Source: a virus. From it: a DNA stretch of 60,898 nt. Position 1 is the first letter of the stretch; each line of letters begins with the position of its first letter. Both the position numbers and the translations under genes were made by a program. The stretch covers positions 1 to 60,898 of the IMG/VR virus record IMGVR_UViG_3300030328_000942; one strand, written 5' to 3'. The notes below the pieces were generated by a model. It worked only from the letters and a program-made list of their open reading frames with translations. It ran no database searches and was not told the origin of the DNA. Shown here piece after piece: positions 14,801 through 24,307 of the stretch.

Positions 14801-17800
14801 TACTACGTTTCATTTTAGCTCTTTGCTCATCCACAAGACGCATAACCTTTTCCATTTGCCTCTGCATCTGCTCAGGTGTTTTTATGTCATTCACGGCATT
14901 AATAAACCTATTTATCTGTGCTTGAGTATAATCTTGTGACTTAGGTAGTACAGTTCTAATATAATTTTTTAGTTGGGTTTTTAATTCTTGTAAGTTTTGA
15001 GCCCCTATAGTTCTGTCCTTTAAGGTTTTCTTTAATTGGGAAATTTGTTGAGATACATTTTTATTTCCTCTATACCCAAGACTTCTATCTAAACCTACAC
15101 GTAGTTCCATTTGAACTGTGTCAGTTTGTTGTTTGTATGTTGGGTGTGCTTGAATTAACTCTTGAGCTTTTTGTCTTATCTCTGAAAAAGTTTTCACTCT
15201 CTTCTTGCCAATTATATTAGCTCTTCCTGATGTAGCAAATTTTTCTAATGCTATTTTAATGTCATTAAACATTTGAGCCGCCACTTGTATACCGCCCTCA
15301 ACTCTTTGAAACTCAGAAGGCATTTCACCAAACACATCTACTTTATATGTTAAAGCAGTATCTATGTCTGCTTTTTTAAATCCTCTTCCTTTTAAAACCT
15401 CACGAATAGTTGCATCTGAAAACCCATTTTCTCTACCCTTCTTTACTACATCAGTTATAGATAAGTCTGTACTAAATGCTACTTCGGGATTCTTCATCTT
15501 CTTTAACTGACTATCAGTCATAGGTAATTTTTTCCCTGCGAATATATCTGCAAGAGCGGACCCAATAAATTCATCAAGGGTTAAGGCTTGTATTTCTTCT
15601 GCACTTAAGTCTTGGGTTTGTTTAAACTGTGACTTGATATAGTTCCACATACCAAGAAGCCATTCTTTGAACTTAGATTTAATGGAAGCATCCGCTATAG
15701 TTTGACCTTTATTTCCAATCAGAATAGCCATTGTTTCATTAGCTGCTCTTGCTTTATCTCCGTCAAACTTTTTTAGTTGTCGCTGATACTCTTCTGTTTG
15801 TTCTACAAGAGTAACCCCTTTTGCGTAGATAGTTCTACCTTTCTTTGTGGTCTTTAAATAATCTGTCCACACGTGTCCCATCTCGTGAATAGAAGTGTTA
15901 TGCAGTGCAGAAGTGGAATTATGTACGTCAGGATTGATGTATATATCTCCATCCACTGTGACACCATAAACTGTTTGACCACCTTTCTTATACTTCATTA
16001 CATTATCTTGAGACATTACTGTTTCAAAAGTAGCTTTGTCAGTAGTAATATTAGTTTGTGGAAATGATAGATTCATAAATGCAGTTAGCTTAGTTGCATT
16101 GTCTACATTACCTTGTGATATAGCTCCTACAAATTCAAGGTTAGGCATACCGATTTGTACACCAAGCGTTTCGGTAAGTATACTTCCTACACTTGACGGT
16201 GCAAGTTCACCCGCTTCCGGCATAGTTTTTCTATCTTCTACCGATGCCCGTTCTCTTTGTTTCTGCGTAACTTTTTTTCCTTTCGCCTCTGATTTAATTA
16301 ATCCTCCCATAGCATTTTGATATGCTTGAGGAAATGCCTTTACAAGGGAAACAGGATTTTCTAATATTCCTATACTTTTTCCTTTAACACCAAATGGATA
16401 ATTAGGATGAGTGCTTTCTAACACTTCAGGATTTAACACATCTACTCCTTGTAAAGCCACGATGCTTCGATTAGGTACGTTAGCTAACTGTGGTTCTGTA
16501 AGTATATCTGTTATCTCTGCAAGGTGAACTAATTTAAAGGCATCTTTTTCCATACCCTCTATTAATATATTAGGTATAAGTTTTTGTCCTTTAGTTGCCG
16601 TCTTTTTTGTTCCCGGCTTATTTGGTTCACCAAACGTAAATGTTTTAAGAAACTCTGTACGAGTAGGTAAGTTTAGTTTTTGTAAGAACTCTACTGATAC
16701 CACATCATCTAAAGTTTCAGGTTGTTGTTCGTTAATTAATTCTATAACATTTTTAAGTCCCGCTATTTCTTTAGCATAATTTTTATTGGTTAATGGAGAT
16801 TTTTTCCCTGAATCAATAGCTGCTTGTTTAGTTGCAATCTTTTTGTTTATCGCCCCTACAAGAGCCTCTAACGCCTTTTTACGGTTAACCTCAGGTATCT
16901 TACTTAAGTTGTCTCTAAACACTCTAAAAGTAGCCTCATTTGAAAGGATAGAACCTTCACCCATTTTTACTACCGGCATTGGAACAAGACCGTTGTATTC
17001 CGGATTGGCTGCCCAAAACTCTTCAAAGGTTGGTTTGTTTGCTTCGTAAACTGCAGTAGCTTTCTCTATTATATTACTTGCCTCTGTGTCTGTGGTGTTT
17101 GCCCAAGCTAAGTTTTGATTACCTTCAGTTCCTGTAAATCCTATACCTCCTTTTAAATTATCAATCGTGGTATTAGTTTGAGGATTCACAACATTACCTG
17201 TAGTAAGTTGGTCTGATATAGTAAATATAACAGGGACTCCATTAATAATTTCTAAAGACCCAATACTATTTATATCTGAATCAGTCCTTTGGTTTATATC
17301 ATTTACATCTATTGTAGACTCACTAACTGTTTCATCTAAATTAGTTTCTACATTTCCGGATGCTAACTCATTTATAGCCTCAGTAATTTGTGCTACCTCA
17401 TCTGTGTTAGGAACAAACTTACCTTCTTGCTTAAACTGTACATTACCATCTTCAATACGAGTACGTTTATTTCTTAACTCTTCAATTAAAGCTACTTTAG
17501 TTGCTCTGTTTCTTTTAGATTTTTTTATCTCCTCAATTTCAGCATCTATCTTATTTAATTCTTTTTGAATTGTTTTATTTTTTTGCTTATTGATTTTATT
17601 TACACGAGCTACTTCTGCTTTATATTCTCTCTTTAATTCTTTTATATCCTCTTTGTAGTTATCGATTTCCGCTTTTGCATCTTGTCTTAAGTCTGCTTTT
17701 TCTGCACTTGTTAGTCCTTTCTTTGCAAGGTCTTTTTTTAGTTGTTGTTTAGTATTTTCAATCTCAACATTTATATCTTCAATTTCTCCATCAAGCTCAG

Positions 17801-20800
17801 CTTTCGCATCTGCTTTAATCTCTGCCGGAGTAACCGGAGTGCTAAAAGTATATTCATCTCCAAACCCCTCTTCGGTTTCTGCTTCTTCTTTTGTTGCAGC
17901 TCTTTTCCCTTTCTTTGTAGACACCTCTACAGGTGGGGTAACTTCTTCTGTAGTTACTTCTTCTGTAGTAACCTCTTGTGTAGGTGTAACCTCTTCGGTA
18001 GCTACATCTTCTGTCGCTACATCTTCTTGGAATTTCGGAGGTGTTTTATAGTCTTGATACAAATGTTCCGCATTTTTTTCTGCTTGTTTTTTGGTAGGAA
18101 AATATTCAATGATATACGCCTCTTCCAATCCTCTTACGGGACTATCAAAACCGGTATCATCAAAATCCTCCGTGACCTCCATAGTTACACTCCATCTTCC
18201 ATCAGGGTTAACCGCTTCTCCCACTTCATTTATTTTCCCTCTATTTTCAATTGTAAACTTATAAAGAGGTGTTGTCGCTACATATACCCCTGCTCTTTGT
18301 TTCTTCCACTTTAGCTTCTTAGGTTGTTTTTTTATTGCCGCTTCTATCTTCGCTTTTTTCTCAGCCGGAGTAAGCTCGGTAGTAGATTCAACAACAGTTT
18401 CTCCCTCTAACATAGCCTCCATTTCAGCAACTGATTCTGCTTGTGTCTTTGAAGACACCATTTCATCTACACGCAATTGATTTGCACGAGTTTTTACAAC
18501 TCGTTTTTGAAATTCAGAAAGTTTTTGATTGGCTATTTGTTTGTCTGCAATACCTGCAAGTATTCTATCAAGACGGGATTGGTCAATAGTTTTATTATCA
18601 TAAGCTTGAACATCAGCTATAGTGGGTTGCTTAAGAGATTTAGGAACAACAATAGTTTCTGATTCTGTATCTACTGACACCTCCGCAGCTTTACGTTGTT
18701 TGTTTTCTTTGAAGATTCTTGCTGCTTCATTCATATTAGCAAAACTTTCTTCACGCAACTCAACTGCTTCTTCATTGGTTATATCACCATTGTTTAGAGC
18801 TTGTGTAATAGCTTTTGTTTTTTCTCTTCTTTGTTTACCTGTATCTTCATTTACTTCTATGGATGATAAAGGGTTATTCCCCACCACCTGTGGTGTTTCT
18901 ACCTCACTCTCCTGAGTGGTCGTAGATTCTGTGGTTTGTTCTTGAACGCCCCGTAACGATTCTTCCATCGTTTCCATATTTCCGGTTTGTTGATTTTCAT
19001 CCACTGTTCCTGTTTCTTGCTTTGAAATGGCATCTTGTCCAAATTTATCGGTTACTAATTCACTTACTTTTTCATCGTTGTCTATCGTTATGTTTGCTGC
19101 TTTTAATTCTTTAGGGGACATATCCATTATACGGCTCAAAAATTTTGAACGCTTCAGTGATTTCCCGTCTATTGTATATTTTGATTTTGCATCTGTTCTA
19201 ATGTCTACACCGGAAGTTTGATTCTCATTTAGACCTACAATCCCTGCGAGGTTAGTTTGAAATCCTTGTCCAAAAGTATTGCCTTGTTCTATTTGTGTAT
19301 CAGTAGCTGACTCAATATTTGGTCTAACAGTTTTAGTCTCTACCAACTCATTAAGCTCGGCTTTTATTTCTTTTAATTTACCTGAGAAAACTTCCCTTCT
19401 ATTAGATGAAGATTCAAGCTCTTGTTTTGCTGCCATCAACTCCATCGTTCTATTCAATACTTCAGGTGAAGATTTACCTTCTGTGGCGTTTAAAACATTT
19501 TGTGCGTCTTGCCTTAAGCCTAAGTTTACCTGTATTCTTTGGTTAGTTTCTGTGCTTATCTGTCCAAGCTTGTGCATATTGTTTGCCCAACTTGAAACCT
19601 TTGTAGGACTTGGAGCAAAAAATCCTTTAAGCTCATTATTTAAACCTCTTATAGAAGAGATGTCATTAGCTATAGTAGTGTTGTTTTGTGCACGTAAATC
19701 TAAAGCCGTATTTAGAGCCGCAAATGGAGCGTTGTTTCCAAGACCACCCATTGCTTCTGCAAATATCTCCTTCATCTCTATTTTATCTCCGGCTGAAATT
19801 TGTGCTGCTAATTCACCTGTCGCTTCTGCAAAAGGGTCAAACACTACACGTTCTCCTAATTGCACCGCTACTCTTCGTCCAAAAGAAGCAGTCTTTCCTG
19901 CGTTAAATACTCTACCGGCTAAACCTGAAGACAACATATCTACCACCGCAATTGGAATACCTCTTTGTGCTCCTCTCACATTTCCTTTCTTCCACACTAA
20001 AGGGTCGTTTAAAGCGGCAGTCATATCTTCAGGGTCATTTATATTATAACCCTCTTTACGAGCTACATCTAAAATAGCATTCGTGTATTCTAATGCGTAG
20101 GATGTGGCTGCAAATCCTGTCCTTAAACCCCATATAGCTCCGGCTGCTGCACCACCTCCCGTAGTAACTACACCACCGGGTCCTGTAACAAAACCTGTAG
20201 CACCTATACCTGCACCTATACCTGTTCCGGTTGCAGTTGTAGCTGCAATAATTTTAGTACCATACGGCAGCATTTGGTTTATACTATTAGCCGCCATACT
20301 AAACATCAACTCTGCGGGATTATCAGAGAATGCATCCCAAGCCTCACGAAAACCTTTAGCTCTATGCCATCTTCCCATAGCTCTACTTGTTTCTTCTGTA
20401 TTACTTGCATCTAAATAATCTACTATTCTTTGTGCAAGTTCAGCCGTGCTTTCATCGTCATCACCTTCAAGACCTAATGCCATTTTTAATATTTCATTAC
20501 CGGCTTTACCTCTATACCATCCTTCATCTACTTGCTGCATAAAACCTCCCCAATTATCTACAAGCTCTCCTCTTAAATTTTCATCAAACTTTCCGCTTAA
20601 ATAGGTTTGGGCTACTTCATATTCATTAGCAGCCAATGATGATACATCTTTAGTTGCTTTATAAGATGTAAGAATTGCATCTTGCATCTCTTTACCATCA
20701 TCATCTGTGGCGTTGTAATCTTTTAATTCATCTATGGTTAGTCCAAACTCTGCTAAAGATTTAGCCTCTAATTCATTACTAACATATTTTGCAGATGCGT

Positions 20801-22373
20801 TAGACCTTGCTGCATTACGAGATAATTTTTGATATTGTTTATCTATATAAACATCAAAATCTTCTTGGACCTCTTGAAGGTCATCATCTAAATACACATC
20901 TTTTAAAGCATTAAACTTATCCTCTTCAATTTTTAAAAGCTCTTCTGCGTCTTGTCTTAAATAACCTTTTGAATTATAAAAGTCTCCAAACATCTCTTGC
21001 TCTTCTTCGGTAAGGCTATCATAATTCCTTGCACCCCACTTTATTTCATCTTGTAAATGATAAAATCTCTCACGTGCATTTTCGTATGCTTCATATTGGT
21101 TTTTAATATTTAGGTAATCATAACCTCTGTCTTGAAAAAATCGTTGTCCTTCTGCATCTATATTTCTTACATCTTTCCAACTACCTTTTGCAAACTCTTT
21201 AGCTTCCTTATCTGTTTTAAAAATAAAAACCTCGTTTCTTTTTAACGCCTCTTCATAAGCATCCATACCATCTAACTCGTTCCAATATCGTGGGTCCGCA
21301 TTTGATATTTCAGGATTTATCGGAAATAAAGTGGGGTATACTACAAACTTTCCATCAACTTCTCCTGATTCAAACAGTACAGTAGACTCAGTACCATCAT
21401 TATTTAAACGAGGTGTATCTCTTAAATGTTGAGCTTTTATAGCTGAAGTTACAAAATCACTTTCTGCTTGTTCTCGGTTTTCATCCGGATTTTGAGCGTA
21501 TTGTTTAACGAAATTTTTTAATTTTTCTGATTCTTCGGCAGCAGTAGAGTCAAAGAAAGGGTCTAAATCTATTTCAATTTTTTTAACATCACCATTGGGT
21601 AAAACAATAGAACCTTCCATTGCGTCCCCTATGCTTATTTCCCTAAAATTAAACCCGTACTTTCCGTAAATAGAATTAAAATAAGGAACTGCATCTTCTT
21701 CCTGTAAGTTTATTTTTGCAGCATCAGTAGCGTTAAGTGCTTGTTGAAATCCCTCATCAACTTGAGCCATCTCATTACTCGCTATAGTATCTTCTCCCTT
21801 TCCTTTACGGGTTGCTTTCTCTTTAGCTTGGGTAGCTAATAGCTCCGGATTTTCTTCTTGAATTTTTTTGGAAGTATATTCAATGTCAGCACGTTGTTGT
21901 GCATAAGCTCTTGTGTATGCATCTTCCCCTCCTTCAGGGTACATACCAAGTGCTCTTATAGGGTCTCTATAATCATCATCTCTTGTGTCTTTAGGGATAA
22001 TTTGGTCGGGGTCATAATTAATTTTGAAATCATCCCAATTAGTTATTATTCCAACTTCAGTTTCGGATGAATCCGAAGAACCAATTTCCGAAGGAGAGAC
22101 CGTATCGTCTTTTTTTTTTACTTCAGGATTTAAAGGGTCTAAATCTACAACTTCTTCCTCTTGAGTAGTAATTCCAATATCCCCTAAAAACGTAGTAATG
22201 TCTACTTCAAATTTAAAAGACTCATCAAGTGAGCCTAAGTATTGATATATCTGAGCCGCATATTGCTTATCTGCCATATCCGCTATAAATTGGTCTTTAC
22301 TTACATCGCCTTGAAAAGTAGCGTCATTAGTACCAAGATAATCGTACAACTCAACTAAGTATTCTTCATTCAT
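11838..22373 (-). CDS. Giant internal virion/ejection protein (3511 aa) with metallopeptidase motif
   Basis: The last gene of the structural arm. Domains by eye: residues about 345-400 have the D-A-Y-x-x-A-x-x-x-x-E-V-F-x-F...EAKEFAKGSWK pattern of phage polyvalent/internal virion proteins; about 770-830 is glycine/alanine-rich and membrane-compatible; about 1455-1490 has TEEVT-type linker repeats followed by long coiled coils; HEMGH at about 2163-2167 is a zinc metallopeptidase HEXXH motif; about 3010-3080 resembles the LPD38 type of large polyvalent protein. Such proteins are packed in the head and ejected with the DNA. It contains no DFDGD RNA polymerase motif. One palindrome copy lies in it (VSSKT). 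Start ATG at 22373. Confidence 0.8.
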   Translation of the reverse strand: MNEEYLVELYDYLGTNDATFQGDVSKDQFIADMADKQYAAQIYQYLGSLDESFKFEVDITTFLGDIGITTQEEEVVDLDPLNPEVKKKDDTVSPSEIGSSDSSETEVGIITNWDDFKINYDPDQIIPKDTRDDDYRDPIRALGMYPEGGEDAYTRAYAQQRADIEYTSKKIQEENPELLATQAKEKATRKGKGEDTIASNEMAQVDEGFQQALNATDAAKINLQEEDAVPYFNSIYGKYGFNFREISIGDAMEGSIVLPNGDVKKIEIDLDPFFDSTAAEESEKLKNFVKQYAQNPDENREQAESDFVTSAIKAQHLRDTPRLNNDGTESTVLFESGEVDGKFVVYPTLFPINPEISNADPRYWNELDGMDAYEEALKRNEVFIFKTDKEAKEFAKGSWKDVRNIDAEGQRFFQDRGYDYLNIKNQYEAYENARERFYHLQDEIKWGARNYDSLTEEEQEMFGDFYNSKGYLRQDAEELLKIEEDKFNALKDVYLDDDLQEVQEDFDVYIDKQYQKLSRNAARSNASAKYVSNELEAKSLAEFGLTIDELKDYNATDDDGKEMQDAILTSYKATKDVSSLAANEYEVAQTYLSGKFDENLRGELVDNWGGFMQQVDEGWYRGKAGNEILKMALGLEGDDDESTAELAQRIVDYLDASNTEETSRAMGRWHRAKGFREAWDAFSDNPAELMFSMAANSINQMLPYGTKIIAATTATGTGIGAGIGATGFVTGPGGVVTTGGGAAAGAIWGLRTGFAATSYALEYTNAILDVARKEGYNINDPEDMTAALNDPLVWKKGNVRGAQRGIPIAVVDMLSSGLAGRVFNAGKTASFGRRVAVQLGERVVFDPFAEATGELAAQISAGDKIEMKEIFAEAMGGLGNNAPFAALNTALDLRAQNNTTIANDISSIRGLNNELKGFFAPSPTKVSSWANNMHKLGQISTETNQRIQVNLGLRQDAQNVLNATEGKSSPEVLNRTMELMAAKQELESSSNRREVFSGKLKEIKAELNELVETKTVRPNIESATDTQIEQGNTFGQGFQTNLAGIVGLNENQTSGVDIRTDAKSKYTIDGKSLKRSKFLSRIMDMSPKELKAANITIDNDEKVSELVTDKFGQDAISKQETGTVDENQQTGNMETMEESLRGVQEQTTESTTTQESEVETPQVVGNNPLSSIEVNEDTGKQRREKTKAITQALNNGDITNEEAVELREESFANMNEAARIFKENKQRKAAEVSVDTESETIVVPKSLKQPTIADVQAYDNKTIDQSRLDRILAGIADKQIANQKLSEFQKRVVKTRANQLRVDEMVSSKTQAESVAEMEAMLEGETVVESTTELTPAEKKAKIEAAIKKQPKKLKWKKQRAGVYVATTPLYKFTIENRGKINEVGEAVNPDGRWSVTMEVTEDFDDTGFDSPVRGLEEAYIIEYFPTKKQAEKNAEHLYQDYKTPPKFQEDVATEDVATEEVTPTQEVTTEEVTTEEVTPPVEVSTKKGKRAATKEEAETEEGFGDEYTFSTPVTPAEIKADAKAELDGEIEDINVEIENTKQQLKKDLAKKGLTSAEKADLRQDAKAEIDNYKEDIKELKREYKAEVARVNKINKQKNKTIQKELNKIDAEIEEIKKSKRNRATKVALIEELRNKRTRIEDGNVQFKQEGKFVPNTDEVAQITEAINELASGNVETNLDETVSESTIDVNDINQRTDSDINSIGSLEIINGVPVIFTISDQLTTGNVVNPQTNTTIDNLKGGIGFTGTEGNQNLAWANTTDTEASNIIEKATAVYEANKPTFEEFWAANPEYNGLVPMPVVKMGEGSILSNEATFRVFRDNLSKIPEVNRKKALEALVGAINKKIATKQAAIDSGKKSPLTNKNYAKEIAGLKNVIELINEQQPETLDDVVSVEFLQKLNLPTRTEFLKTFTFGEPNKPGTKKTATKGQKLIPNILIEGMEKDAFKLVHLAEITDILTEPQLANVPNRSIVALQGVDVLNPEVLESTHPNYPFGVKGKSIGILENPVSLVKAFPQAYQNAMGGLIKSEAKGKKVTQKQRERASVEDRKTMPEAGELAPSSVGSILTETLGVQIGMPNLEFVGAISQGNVDNATKLTAFMNLSFPQTNITTDKATFETVMSQDNVMKYKKGGQTVYGVTVDGDIYINPDVHNSTSALHNTSIHEMGHVWTDYLKTTKKGRTIYAKGVTLVEQTEEYQRQLKKFDGDKARAANETMAILIGNKGQTIADASIKSKFKEWLLGMWNYIKSQFKQTQDLSAEEIQALTLDEFIGSALADIFAGKKLPMTDSQLKKMKNPEVAFSTDLSITDVVKKGRENGFSDATIREVLKGRGFKKADIDTALTYKVDVFGEMPSEFQRVEGGIQVAAQMFNDIKIALEKFATSGRANIIGKKRVKTFSEIRQKAQELIQAHPTYKQQTDTVQMELRVGLDRSLGYRGNKNVSQQISQLKKTLKDRTIGAQNLQELKTQLKNYIRTVLPKSQDYTQAQINRFINAVNDIKTPEQMQRQMEKVMRLVDEQRAKMKRSIIREIISTAKKKSSTRKQSGKRRPKGLDNVGVLFFENAKQILKALSLTDPEARAIAIQEVKTDLEARQDELAAAYELMMNDQELTAEQENLVQKQAAFDMFADLETASLEEAQQVLNDMKGVAKESILRMNNRRLQEQADAASLKEELDTQIQETNPDLFNEDGTLKGEAQRTADKEQIRQNFIKRGIRNVVDKITDALFGRTNSALSSFKNSLTNLQTVTNFLDNKNRKLTLFTDKVYRKLTRTREVSLQNIRTMKQTLNDFATESGIENGFLGVERKLNSLLGFNYRGIINTKTFNLKENVVRKGKRQVNEYKTELNANQMLRLYALYKNDVQRKKLINQGITPEVMAEIEATLGPELLSFADKMVNYLSTDYFNEVNSVYKQANGVSLGFVENYFPTKIIKPKVDGNMLVDGDFSKIFNAETAPAFKDRTDFGSDIDLKGGTFTGVLMNHMETMETYKAYAMPVKEINNFFKVESVNVLLEETGMAGLTRMLVNAAVNPRAAAQASMMSKTKAGRVGRDILSKFQSFFTSWALGLKLVQIPKQATSFVNAYSKYNYFPKNSNIPSVVQSAVDAVMFPVDLVGVLLDIGKGLLGKKGAIAKMREKSALFDQRIREGLEGDIYGLESGSQTYKEAGQGTSYLARIRRKVKQIAAAPTILGDILGVMGYYINYKRNIANGMTEAEALEAFNAYESTQQTRSNTEKVPLQLQGDFQSRVFTMFGSTLFLQMNNVMQNATNMRRAFRDAIDKKESFFGKKGIQKEDIRSFYLNAAVANALFVGVSNLALLTRGDKDDQDLFYKKVGEALMGMNLLYQIPLFGAYIEELNAKWMYDKPRKVDDVVNPIKSIDRKVTKLMESDNAFEKYVQPIAEIVLKTQLDPMVALYNAIQDGTFGDVSEKEFYENIYELLGVTPSYRPGHGRRGPNLEGVIPEGGIRTKTQLKRYDPELYEKIYGRRDAIEKEKREIRKEALRKRGYVERNGKLYKID
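18443..18458. repeat. Palindrome copy 8
   Basis: Perfect, centre TG, inside the giant gene; on the - strand read as MVSSKTQ (frame 0). Confidence 0.9.
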
Positions 22374-22375
22374 AA

Positions 22376-24292
22376 CTATTTCTTTTTACGAGGAACACTA
22401 CTTGCCGCTCCCGGATTACCATTTGGCTTAGGATTTTTCTTTACTTTCCCGTAATCTTCTACATATTGTTTTTTAGCATCCTCATCCATCAAGATGTTAT
22501 TATTTAATGAATGATTAATTAAAGCCTTTCTAATAACTTCGATTTCTTCAGCAACTTTATCAGGCTTCTCAAGACTTATATACAAGTCATCTTGTCCTTC
22601 AATTTCAACCTTAATTCCTCTTCCACCTGCAGCCCATTCTTTTACTTCAACACCTTCCATATTTGGAATACTCTTAACCATTGTTTGTACAACTTTTACC
22701 GCCTCGTCTTCTTTGTCAGCGTCTATAGTTGTAGAAGCAAAAGCAGCTATAGCTGCCGCATCAATTTTAGCACCTTCTCTTTGTTTGAATGTTTCTTCAA
22801 ATGGAAGGGTGGTAGTTACATCTCCCATAGATTCAAACACATAGTCTGAACCTGATAACTTAGGTTTGGTTAGGTCTATATTACCACGCTTAATAACTTC
22901 GTTTATATCACCAATCTTATCGTCACCCGATAATATAAAGTTCATTCCTGATTCTACGAAACTCTGTTGGTCATCTCCAAATGATAGTGTTTCAGGCGGT
23001 AGTCCTGATTTTTCTGTAAATGTTAATACAACAGATTCTCCATCTTCTGATAAACTAACAGATTCAACATTAGGATTGTATGCTCGTATAGAATCTGCAG
23101 CATCTTCCTTCATTGCTTTATCACCATACCATAGTTTAGCAAAATTACTAACAATAGATACTTGGTTAGATTCAGTATTTCCTCTTGAAATATCTGTAGC
23201 ACTATCTTTTGGCGTGAATCCTGCACCTTTGGTTTGCATCTTCTCGTCAATAGCAGCACGAATACCTGTTTTTAATATTGCTCTTGCTGCTTCCTCTTGC
23301 TCAGCATTCAATACCGGAACTCCATCAGCAGTTGCACCAATTGTAGGGTCTAAATAAATTTCATTAGGCTTTCTTTTTTTTGCGTCAGGCTCATTAGTAA
23401 AAGTATACTGTTCACCGTTAGAAGCTTTTAAAGCTCTGTCTACTAAAATAGAAGCCGCATCATTAGGGTTTTCCATACCAACATCAATTTGGTCTTTCTC
23501 CCAAGTTAAATAGGTTGATGCGAATGCATCACCCTCAACTCCATAATTACCTTCTTTAGCATCTATCTTTGTTAATATGGTATTTAAGTTTCCTTTCGAT
23601 GCATACTTTACGACTGAAGTTTCCACCGCTCCAAGTTGTCCTGCAGCTCCCGTAGTAAATTTATTTACATCCATACGGTCAATCTTTTGTTTGAGACGGT
23701 CACGCATTTCTGCAACTGTTACAACATCATTAGGGTTATTCGATAAAGTAGTGGTTTGTTGTGCACCCGTACCTGTGGTTTGATATTTACCAAGACTTAC
23801 AACTCCATTGGTAGGATTAATCCAAGCACCAACTTCACGTAAGTTTGCTAAGCCCTCAGCTTGTTCCATCTTGTATACTTCTTGATAAGAAGAGATTTTA
23901 TCTCCGTATCTTTTCATTTTATCCGCAAATTCAGCCTCATATTCTTTAGCTAAAGCAAACATCTGTGTAGTTCCATCTTTACCATTCTGTCGGTTACGAG
24001 TATAATCTCTTAGGGATAGTTGACCGCTTTGAAACATTCGGTCTTGCATTAATCTATATTCTTGTTGGTCTTTAGAATAATTAGCGGCAAAAGTATTTGC
24101 TACATCATAGTCTCCCGTAGGAGCGTCTGATAACGTCTTACCGTAGTTTCTTGAGTCTTCTGCTAACTGTTGTTTTTTTAACTCACGAGAAGCTGCTTCA
24201 CTTTGAAGCATATCACTCATACTCTTACCTACTTCAGCCCAATTTATTTGGTCTTCAGCATTTCTTTCTACATACTTATAATACGTTGCCAT
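22376..24292 (-). CDS. Internal virion protein, 638 aa
   Basis: Starts MATYYKYVERNAEDQINWAE, two bases before the giant gene. Low-complexity helical N-terminal third (KSMSDMLQSEAASRELKKQQL), an alpha/beta middle and a Pro/Lys-rich end (KKNPKPNGNPG...PRKKK). Together with the Ala-rich 300-residue protein upstream and the giant protein downstream it forms the three-gene set usual for podovirus ejection proteins. No enzymatic motif seen. Confidence 0.65.
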   Translation of the reverse strand: MATYYKYVERNAEDQINWAEVGKSMSDMLQSEAASRELKKQQLAEDSRNYGKTLSDAPTGDYDVANTFAANYSKDQQEYRLMQDRMFQSGQLSLRDYTRNRQNGKDGTTQMFALAKEYEAEFADKMKRYGDKISSYQEVYKMEQAEGLANLREVGAWINPTNGVVSLGKYQTTGTGAQQTTTLSNNPNDVVTVAEMRDRLKQKIDRMDVNKFTTGAAGQLGAVETSVVKYASKGNLNTILTKIDAKEGNYGVEGDAFASTYLTWEKDQIDVGMENPNDAASILVDRALKASNGEQYTFTNEPDAKKRKPNEIYLDPTIGATADGVPVLNAEQEEAARAILKTGIRAAIDEKMQTKGAGFTPKDSATDISRGNTESNQVSIVSNFAKLWYGDKAMKEDAADSIRAYNPNVESVSLSEDGESVVLTFTEKSGLPPETLSFGDDQQSFVESGMNFILSGDDKIGDINEVIKRGNIDLTKPKLSGSDYVFESMGDVTTTLPFEETFKQREGAKIDAAAIAAFASTTIDADKEDEAVKVVQTMVKSIPNMEGVEVKEWAAGGRGIKVEIEGQDDLYISLEKPDKVAEEIEVIRKALINHSLNNNILMDEDAKKQYVEDYGKVKKNPKPNGNPGAASSVPRKKK

Positions 24293-24307
24293 AAACTAAT
24301 TTATTTA

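Noticed and set aside
11838-22373. RNA polymerase identity for the giant protein
   Set aside because: No DFDGD-type catalytic motif; the only similar string (VDGDIYI) is in another setting.
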